Source of the DNA: Amycolatopsis australiensis
GTDB taxonomy: Bacteria; Actinomycetota; Actinomycetes; Mycobacteriales; Pseudonocardiaceae
Length of the DNA stretch: 64,000 nt
Direction: 5' to 3'
Assembly: GCF_900119165.1 (NCBI RefSeq)
Contig: NZ_FPJG01000006.1
Span: 7,478,001 to 7,542,000 of the forward strand
Shown: piece after piece, positions 58,295 through 64,000 of the stretch
Numbering within the stretch: the first letter of the stretch is position 1
Layout of the letters: each line of letters opens with the position of its first letter
Program-made: the position numbers and the translations under genes
The notes under the pieces: generated by a model
The model's input: the letters and a program-made list of their open reading frames with translations, nothing else
Database searches by the model: none
What the model was told of the DNA's origin: nothing

Positions 58295-59797
58295 GTGAGC
58301 ACGCGAAGTGTATTGCCCGACCTGACCGACGACGTCTGCGCGCGGCTGCGCGAAGCCTTCCGGCGCGCCTCCTACGACGCGGACGGCGTGGTGGCCGCCC
58401 TCGGCGGCGCGGCGCACGCGGCGCTGGGCCGCGGCGAGCCGGTGCCCGCCGAACGCGCGAGCCGGGACGCGGGTGACCTGGGCACGCTGATCCGGCTGTT
58501 CCTGCTCGGCTCGACCGAGCCGGCGGCCGCGGTCAACGCGGCCTTCGCGCCGCTCGCCCCCGCGGACGCGGTGGCCGCCGGGGTGCTCGCCGAGGTCGCC
58601 GACGGCTACCGGGCCGCGCTCGACATCCGCCCGCACGGCGACGACGAGGGCTCCTGGTGGGTCGTGTCCGACCTCGACGCGGACGTGCTCGGCACCACCG
58701 TGCCCGGGGACCACGTGCTCGGCGTCGGGCACGCGTCGCTGTCGCTGATCCGCGCGACCAGCCGCCGCCCGGTCGGCACCCTCCTCGACCTGGGCACCGG
58801 CAACGGCGTGCAGGCGCTGCACGCGACCCGGCACGCCCAGCGCGTGACCGCCACCGACGTCTCGGCGCGGGCGCTGGCGCTGGCCTCGGCGACGTTCCGG
58901 CTGAACGAGCTGGACGTCGAGCTGGTGCGCGGCGAGTGGTTCGCACCGGTCGCGCGGCGGAAGTTCGACCAGGTCGTGTGCAACCCGCCGTTCGTGGTCG
59001 GCCCGGCCCGCGTCGACTACACCTACCGCGACTCCGGGCTGGCCGGCGACGACGCGAGCGCGCTGGTCGTGCGGCAGCTGCCGGGCTTCCTCAACGAGGG
59101 CGGGGTGGGCCAGCTGCTCGCGTCGTGGCTGCACACCTCCCGCGAGGACTGGGCCGACCGGGTGAGCCGCTGGCTGCCCGCCGAGACCGACGCCTGGTTC
59201 GTCCAGCGCGACGTCGCCGACCCGGCGCTCTACGTGGGCACCTGGCTGCGCGACGCGGGCCTCGACCCGCGCTCCCCCGAAGGCCGGGCGAAGGCCGCGG
59301 CGTGGCTCGACTGGTTCGCCGCCAACGACGTCCAGGGCATCGGCTTCGGCTTCGTGACGCTGCGCCGCGCGGCCGGGCGGACACCGACAGTGGTGTGCGA
59401 GGACCTGCGGCAGGCCTACGACGACCCGCTGGGCCCGGAGGCGGCGGGCTGGCTGGACCGCGTGGAATGGCTGCGCGGATCGGGCCATTCATTGCTTGGT
59501 GTCCGTTTTGTGGTCCCGGACACGGTTCTGCTGGAAAGCATCGGGGAACCGGGCCACGAAGGCTGGACGACGACCGTCCGGCGGCTGCACCGCACCGACG
59601 GGCCGGGCTGGCAGCACGAGGTCGACGAGCTGGCCACGCGGCTGCTGGCGGGCTGCCGCGGCGCCCTGCCGCTGGAGGACCTGATCGAGCTTCTCGCGGC
59701 CGCGCAGGGCCTCGACGCCGCGGAGCTCGCGGCCGCCGCGCTGCCCGTCGTCCGGGAGCTCGTCCGTCACGGCATGCTCGTCCCGGCGGACCGGTGA
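58295..59797 (+). CDS. class I SAM-dependent methyltransferase (HemK/RsmC-like)
   Basis: A 500-residue protein: N-terminal helical domain (about 1-120), then a Rossmann methyltransferase with SAM motif LLDLGTGNGVQALHA near 167 and catalytic CNPPFVVG near 230, as in N-methyltransferases acting on RNA bases or protein glutamine. A C-terminal domain of about 200 residues follows. Substrate unknown. GTG at 58295 fits a leaderless start. Its stop overlaps dtd by GTGA. Confidence 0.83.
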   Translation: MSTRSVLPDLTDDVCARLREAFRRASYDADGVVAALGGAAHAALGRGEPVPAERASRDAGDLGTLIRLFLLGSTEPAAAVNAAFAPLAPADAVAAGVLAEVADGYRAALDIRPHGDDEGSWWVVSDLDADVLGTTVPGDHVLGVGHASLSLIRATSRRPVGTLLDLGTGNGVQALHATRHAQRVTATDVSARALALASATFRLNELDVELVRGEWFAPVARRKFDQVVCNPPFVVGPARVDYTYRDSGLAGDDASALVVRQLPGFLNEGGVGQLLASWLHTSREDWADRVSRWLPAETDAWFVQRDVADPALYVGTWLRDAGLDPRSPEGRAKAAAWLDWFAANDVQGIGFGFVTLRRAAGRTPTVVCEDLRQAYDDPLGPEAAGWLDRVEWLRGSGHSLLGVRFVVPDTVLLESIGEPGHEGWTTTVRRLHRTDGPGWQHEVDELATRLLAGCRGALPLEDLIELLAAAQGLDAAELAAAALPVVRELVRHGMLVPADR

Positions 59798-60219
59798 GGG
59801 CGGTCGCGGCCCGCGTCACGCGGGCGGACGTGACGGTCGGCGGGGAGGTCGTCGGCGCGATCGACGAGCCGGGTTTGCTTGTGCTGCTGGGAATCCACGC
59901 CGGCGACGACGCGGCGAAAGCCGTGACGATGGCGCGCAAACTGCACGAGCTGCGCGTGCTGCGCGACGAGGAATCATGCGCGACGGCGAATGCGCCGCTG
60001 CTCGTGGTGAGCCAGTTCACGCTCTACGGCGACACGAAGAAAGGGCGGCGGCCGTCGTGGACGCAGGCGGCCCGGCCGGAGGTCGCCGAGCCGTTGGTGG
60101 ACGCCGTCGTGGCCGAACTGCGCGGGCGCGGCGCCACGGTGGCGACGGGCCGGTTCGGCGCGATGATGGCGGTGTCGAGCGTCAACGACGGGCCGTTCAC
60201 CGTGCTCGTGGAGGTCTAG
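59794..60219 (+). CDS. dtd: D-aminoacyl-tRNA deacylase
   Basis: Removes D-amino acids (and glycine) wrongly attached to tRNA. The 141 residues carry the DTD hallmarks [12 protein letters not shown] near 82 and the C-terminal NDGPFT cis-proline-type motif. It is slightly shorter than the usual 145-150, with a reduced loop before the SQFTLYGD strand. The GTG start overlaps the methyltransferase stop (GTGA). Confidence 0.92.
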   Translation: MRAVAARVTRADVTVGGEVVGAIDEPGLLVLLGIHAGDDAAKAVTMARKLHELRVLRDEESCATANAPLLVVSQFTLYGDTKKGRRPSWTQAARPEVAEPLVDAVVAELRGRGATVATGRFGAMMAVSSVNDGPFTVLVEV

Positions 60220-60361
60220 ACCACTCCGCTCCGGTTCACATCTTGACATGATTCACATGGGATTCTCAGGTTTCCCGGCCGCATCCGCGTTCTCAGCAAA
60301 AGCTCAGCAATGGTCGAGCAACCGGAGCGCGCCGGCAGCCGTCTTCCATTCAGGCGAGCCG

Positions 60362-60388
60362 GGAACGTTTTGGAAACCCGGAGCGTTG
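60362..60388 (+). promoter_or_regulatory. SigR/SigH/SigE-type promoter upstream of sigB
   Basis: GGAAC (60362-60366), 18 bases, then GTTG (60385-60388) fits the GGAAY-N18-GTT pattern of oxidative and envelope stress sigma factors. The implied leader is about 115 bases. In mycobacteria sigB is transcribed from such promoters. Confidence 0.6.
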
Positions 60389-60508
60389 TGCCAGATGTCC
60401 AGCCAAGCCGGCCGGACCGGCGCACCGGGTTCCACAGGCCCCGGCGCGCGGGTACGCACCCGGTGGACGACCGCAGCAGCACGTTCAGCCCGTGACCGGG
60501 GAGGCAGA

Positions 60509-61543
60509 ATGTCAGTCCAGACTCTCGAACGCGAGTCGCGCGGGATTCGCGAGCGCATCCCGGCTCAGGCGGTGTCGTCGGAGGAGCCGGTGGGCGTGGG
60601 GGCGCTCACCGACGCCGACCTCGACGCCCAGAGCCCCGCGGCGGACCTCGTCCGCGTCTACCTCAACGGCATCGGCAAGACGGCCCTGCTGTCCGCGGCC
60701 GACGAGGTCGAGCTCGCCAAGCGCATCGAGGCGGGCGTGTTCGCCCAGCACATGCTCGACACGGCCGAGGACCTCACGCCGAAGCGCCGCACCGAGCTGG
60801 CGGCACTGGTGCGCGACGGCCACGTGGCCAAGAACCACCTGCTGGAGGCCAACCTCCGCCTGGTGGTCTCGCTCGCCAAGCGCTACACCGGCCGGGGGAT
60901 GCCGCTGCTCGACCTGATCCAGGAGGGGAACCTGGGTCTCATCCGCGCGGTCGAGAAGTTCGACTACTCCAAGGGGTTCAAGTTCTCCACCTACGCCACG
61001 TGGTGGATCCGGCAGGCCATCACCCGCGGCATGGCCGACCAGGGCCGCACCATCCGGCTCCCGGTCCACCTGGTGGAACAGGTCAACAAGCTGGCCCGCA
61101 TCAAGCGCGACCTGCACCAGCAGCTGGGCCGCGACGCGACGCACGAGGAGCTGGCGGCCGAGTCGGGCATCCCGGCCCACAAGATCGCCGACCTGCTCGA
61201 CCACTCGCGTGACCCGGTGAGCCTCGACATGCCGGTCGGCACGGAGGAGGACGCCCCGCTGGGCGACTTCATCGAGGACTCCGAGGCGACGGACGCGGAG
61301 AGCGCCGTGATCTCGGGCCTGCTGCAGGACGACCTGCGCCGCGTCCTGGCGACGCTGGACGACCGCGAGCAGCACGTGATCCGCCTGCGCTACGGCCTCG
61401 ACGACGGCCAGCCCCGCACGCTCGACCAGATCGGCAAGCACTTCGGGCTCTCCCGCGAGCGCGTCCGCCAGATCGAGCGCGAGGTCATGTCGAAGCTCCG
61501 CCAGGGCGAGCGCGCGGACCGGCTCCGCGCGTACGCCAGCTGA
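60509..61543 (+). CDS. sigB: principal-like stress sigma factor SigB
   Basis: A 344-residue group-2 sigma factor. It lacks the long acidic N-terminus of sigA: region 1.2 begins near residue 45 ([11 protein letters not shown]), region 2 near 115 ([33 protein letters not shown]), region 3 near 195 and region 4 near 285-340 with [14 protein letters not shown]. Region 2.4 is nearly identical to SigA, so promoter choice should overlap. A GGGGAGG site precedes the ATG. A T-tailed terminator follows. Confidence 0.94.
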   Translation: MSVQTLERESRGIRERIPAQAVSSEEPVGVGALTDADLDAQSPAADLVRVYLNGIGKTALLSAADEVELAKRIEAGVFAQHMLDTAEDLTPKRRTELAALVRDGHVAKNHLLEANLRLVVSLAKRYTGRGMPLLDLIQEGNLGLIRAVEKFDYSKGFKFSTYATWWIRQAITRGMADQGRTIRLPVHLVEQVNKLARIKRDLHQQLGRDATHEELAAESGIPAHKIADLLDHSRDPVSLDMPVGTEEDAPLGDFIEDSEATDAESAVISGLLQDDLRRVLATLDDREQHVIRLRYGLDDGQPRTLDQIGKHFGLSRERVRQIEREVMSKLRQGERADRLRAYAS

Positions 61544-61560
61544 TCGAACGTCTCCCCGGA

Positions 61561-61594
61561 AACGGGGCGGGCCAGGTGCGCCCGCCCCGTTTTT
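61561..61594 (+). terminator. Rho-independent terminator after sigB
   Basis: A perfect 12-bp stem (61561-61572 with 61580-61591) with a 7-base loop runs into a T tract ending at 61594. It is the most canonical terminator in the window. Confidence 0.9.
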
Positions 61595-61795
61595 CGCGTT
61601 CACGGGCCGCTGACCAGGCGTTCGGCAGCGCCGGAAAATTGTCCACGAAAACCGGGTTTCACCGTTCACGCGTCCGGGTAGCAACCCTCCGCCAGCACCC
61701 GTTCGGCCGCGTTGACTTATGACCTGCGTCACGACAGCCTCGAAGTGCCGGCGCAGGCCTCGCAACCGGACGTGCACGCGTCCGGGAGCTTTCCC

Positions 61796-61833
61796 CGGGA
61801 GGTCGGGTCCGTCGGGGTGGACCCGGCCTCCCG
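61796..61833. other. long hairpin in the sigB-fumarase gap
   Basis: 15-base arms (61796-61810 and 61819-61833) pair at 14 positions plus one wobble around an 8-base loop. It lies in a 580-bp gene-free stretch (61544-62123). No T tract follows. Confidence 0.55.
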
Positions 61834-61920
61834 ACCAGCTTCCTGAACGGCACGCCGACGGCGCATCACCCGCCCGTCCACCCACACCTCCCCGCAACCC
61901 CGATACGAAGCCAGGACACG

Positions 61921-61974
61921 GCCGGTGGTGCCGGGTCAAGGCACGCTTTCCCGCCTTGACCCGGCACCGCCGGT
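61921..61974. other. second long hairpin upstream of fumarase
   Basis: A perfect 16-bp core stem (61927-61942 with 61953-61968) extends outward by four more pairs and two wobbles to 61921-61974; the loop is 10 bases. It lies 150 bases before the fumarase GTG and could be part of a leader or a terminator for an unseen transcript. Confidence 0.55.
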
Positions 61975-62123
61975 CGTAGTCACAACCGGGCTTCGGGGTG
62001 CCGACATCGACTGAGCCGCCTGCCGGGCGTGGGGTAGCCCACAGTGACCGGACGCCTCTTCGGCGCCACGGCCGCCGCCGCCTAGGGTGGGGCCCATTCC
62101 GGAGCTGGCAAAGGAGCCTGGCA

Positions 62124-63779
62124 GTGCCGTCCACCACCACTTTTCAGCACACCGAAGTCCTCCCGCTCGGCAAGGACACCACCACCGAGTACCGGCTGGT
62201 CACCGCCGAAGGCGTCGAGACCGTCGAAGCCGCCGGGCGGACCTTCCTCAAGATCGATCCCGCCGCGCTCACCACGCTGGCCCGGACCGCCATCACGGAC
62301 ATCCAGCACCTGTTGCGCACGTCACACCTGCGGCAGCTGCGCGCCATCGTCGACGACCCGGAGGCCAGCGGCAACGACCGCTTCGTCGCCATGGACCTGC
62401 TCCGCAACGCCGCCATCTCCGCCGGCGGTGTCCTGCCCATGTGCCAGGACACCGGGACGGCCATCGTCATCGGCAAGCGCGGCGAGGGCGTCCTCACCGG
62501 CGGTGACGACGAGCGCGCCCTCTCGCAGGGCATCTTCGACGCCTACCAGCAGCTGAACCTGCGCTACTCGCAGATGGCCCCGCTGAACTTCTGGGAAGAG
62601 CGCAACACCGGCACCAACCTGCCCGCGCAGATCGAGCTCTACCACAAGGACGGCGACCCGACCTACGAGTTCCTCTTCATGGCCAAGGGCGGCGGCAGCG
62701 CCAACAAGACGTTCCTCTACCAGGAGACCAAGGCCGTCCTGAACCCCAAGCGGCTCGCGCGCTTCCTCGACGAAAAGCTGCGCAGCCTCGGCACCGCGGC
62801 CTGCCCGCCCTACCACCTCGCGATCGTCGTCGGCGGGATGTCCGCCGAGTTCAACCTCAAGGTCGCGAAGCTCGCTTCCGCGCGCTACCTCGACACGCTC
62901 CCGACCGAAGGCTCCGAGCTCGGCCACGCCTTCCGCGACCCGGACCTGGAGCAGCAGGTCCTGGCGATGACCCGCCAGTTCGGCATCGGCGCGCAGTTCG
63001 GCGGCAAGTACTTCTGCCACGACGTCCGCGTCATCCGGCTGCCGCGCCACGGCGCGTCCTGCCCGGTCGGCATCGCCGTCTCCTGCTCCGCCGACCGCCA
63101 GGCCAAGGCGAAGATCACCGCCGACGGCGTCTTCATCGAGCAGCTCGAGCGCGACCCCGCGCGGTTCCTGCCCGACGTCACCGAGGACGACCTCTCCGAC
63201 GACGTCGTCGCCGTCGACCTCAACCGGCCGATGGCCGAGATCCGCGCGCAGCTGTCGCAGCTGCCGGTGAAGACGCGGCTTTCGCTCACCGGGCCGCTGG
63301 TCGTCGCCCGCGACATCGCGCACGCGAAGATCGCCGAGCGCCTCGACGCCGGCGAGGAGATGCCGGACTACCTGAAGAACCACCCGGTCTACTACGCCGG
63401 CCCGGCGAAGACACCCGAGGGCTACGCGTCGGGCTCGTTCGGCCCCACGACGGCCGGGCGGATGGACTCCTACGTCGAGCAGTTCCAGGCGGCCGGCGGC
63501 TCGCTCGTCATGCTGGCCAAGGGAAACCGCTCGAAGCAGGTGACCGCCGCGTGCCAGGCGCACGGCGGGTTCTACCTCGGCTCGATCGGCGGCCCGGCCG
63601 CGCGGCTCGCGCAGGACTGCATCAAGAAGGTCGACGTCCTCGAGTACGCCGAGCTCGGCATGGAAGCCGTCTGGAAGATCGAGGTCGAGGACTTCCCCGC
63701 GTTCATCGTCATCGACGACAAGGGCAACGACTTCTTCGCCAGCACCGGCGAACCGGTGCTGCAGATCAGCTTCCGTTAG
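62124..63779 (+). CDS. fum: class I fumarate hydratase
   Basis: Interconverts fumarate and malate in the TCA cycle using a 4Fe-4S cluster. The 551-residue length matches class I enzymes. Cluster cysteines are expected in PMCQDTGTA (near 106), [11 protein letters not shown] (near 313) and [10 protein letters not shown] (near 475); [14 protein letters not shown] is a further class I signature. GTG at 62124 has AAGGAG 8 bases upstream. A hairpin terminator follows. Confidence 0.94.
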   Translation: MPSTTTFQHTEVLPLGKDTTTEYRLVTAEGVETVEAAGRTFLKIDPAALTTLARTAITDIQHLLRTSHLRQLRAIVDDPEASGNDRFVAMDLLRNAAISAGGVLPMCQDTGTAIVIGKRGEGVLTGGDDERALSQGIFDAYQQLNLRYSQMAPLNFWEERNTGTNLPAQIELYHKDGDPTYEFLFMAKGGGSANKTFLYQETKAVLNPKRLARFLDEKLRSLGTAACPPYHLAIVVGGMSAEFNLKVAKLASARYLDTLPTEGSELGHAFRDPDLEQQVLAMTRQFGIGAQFGGKYFCHDVRVIRLPRHGASCPVGIAVSCSADRQAKAKITADGVFIEQLERDPARFLPDVTEDDLSDDVVAVDLNRPMAEIRAQLSQLPVKTRLSLTGPLVVARDIAHAKIAERLDAGEEMPDYLKNHPVYYAGPAKTPEGYASGSFGPTTAGRMDSYVEQFQAAGGSLVMLAKGNRSKQVTAACQAHGGFYLGSIGGPAARLAQDCIKKVDVLEYAELGMEAVWKIEVEDFPAFIVIDDKGNDFFASTGEPVLQISFR

Positions 63780-63791
63780 CAGGCGAGGGAA

Positions 63792-63820
63792 GGGGACACC
63801 GGCCCGCCACCGGTGTCCCC
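63792..63820. terminator. terminator after fumarase
   Basis: A perfect 11-bp stem (63792-63802 with 63810-63820) and a 7-base loop lie between fumarase and the convergent partial gene. Confidence 0.75.
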
Positions 63821-63836
63821 CACCTTCCCTGCTCCC

Positions 63837-64000
63837 TCAGCCGACGCGCTCGATCCGCGCGCGCCGGATGAGGAACTTTCCGGGCTCCCGCACCTGTTCG
63901 AAGGCCGCGTTGTTGAGCAGCACGCAGCTGCCCGACACCGAGGTCACCGTCACCGTGGTGGACTTCGAGTTGTCCAGGTTGGTCACCTTCAGCTCGGTCC
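63837..64000 (-). CDS. 3' end of a gene of unknown function, cut by the window
   Basis: The minus strand is open from the window edge to a TGA at 63837-63839. The last 54 codons read TELKVTNLDNSKSTTVTVT... and end in KFLIRRARIERVG. The alternating Thr/Val strands and one cysteine look like an extracytoplasmic beta domain; double-psi-barrel (RlpA/expansin-like) proteins have similar VTNLDNGKS strands, but this is only suggestive. Confidence 0.55.
   Translation of the reverse strand, partial: TELKVTNLDNSKSTTVTVTSVSGSCVLLNNAAFEQVREPGKFLIRRARIERVG

Noticed and set aside
59391..59400. ACCGACAG as a fourth copy of the 44-bp repeat
   Set aside because: Only eight bases match and it lies within the methyltransferase coding sequence.

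Overview
The window is about 64 kb of a very GC-rich chromosome with many GTG starts, 4-base ATGA/GTGA gene overlaps and strong intergenic hairpins. Gene content and order point to a Pseudonocardiaceae-like actinobacterium, probably Amycolatopsis or a close relative (inference; no marker rRNA is present). No tRNA, rRNA, insertion sequence, prophage, CRISPR array or secondary-metabolite cluster was seen.

Layout. (1) 1-10.7 kb: a core block ceoB-ceoC, DUF3159, OB-fold, alpha/beta hydrolase, DUF3710, dut, DUF3093, DUF4193, cei, suhB, ppgK, sigA. From memory it follows the Mycobacterium tuberculosis order Rv2691 to Rv2703. (2) 10.7-12.4 kb: a secreted protein and a small membrane protein. (3) 12.4-30.5 kb: nine minus-strand genes that make, debranch and recycle alpha-glucan, maltose and trehalose (malQ, glgX/treX, treY, treZ, a second glgX, glgE, treS, maltokinase, glgB). 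They hold the complete TreS-Mak-GlgE-GlgB route and the complete TreX-TreY-TreZ route. (4) 30.5-40.2 kb: an accessory stretch with a C-rich tract, a two-component system split by about 950 bp of decayed tandem copies of the kinase's own 3' end, an amino-acid permease, a glutamine-synthetase-like enzyme paired with a possible cysteine-peptidase-fold protein, a repeat-rich intergenic zone with DnaA-box-like sites, and an EamA transporter. (5) 40.2-45.1 kb: a xylose-type ABC importer operon ending in a ROK regulator, behind a clear promoter and a 27-bp palindromic operator. (6) 45.7-61.5 kb: a helicase, YihY protein, RND transporter, secreted protein, DUF3039, a SpoOM-HD-psuG-PfkB operon, DUF3099, an M20 amidohydrolase, a methyltransferase, dtd and sigB. 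YihY, DUF3039 and sigB match the mycobacterial sigA-sigB neighbourhood, so glucan metabolism and the accessory genes appear to sit inside that interval. (7) 61.5-64 kb: a structured intergenic region, class I fumarase and the 3' end of one more gene.

The clearest logic is in the glucan block. TreS interconverts trehalose and maltose, maltokinase makes maltose-1-phosphate, GlgE polymerises it, GlgB branches the product, GlgX debranches it, TreY/TreZ release trehalose and MalQ recycles short chains.

The most unusual structures are non-coding: the decayed histidine-kinase tail array (32.9-33.8 kb), the triplicated 55-bp element plus 31-bp tandem repeats (38.2-38.75 kb), two long intergenic palindromes (3.75 and 7.3 kb), a 44-bp dispersed repeat (three copies), and a coding-sequence palindrome GTCCACWGTGGAC that recurs with unusual threonine codons. 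Gene starts were placed by ribosome-binding sites, overlaps and family length. Family assignments are by recognition, not by database search.
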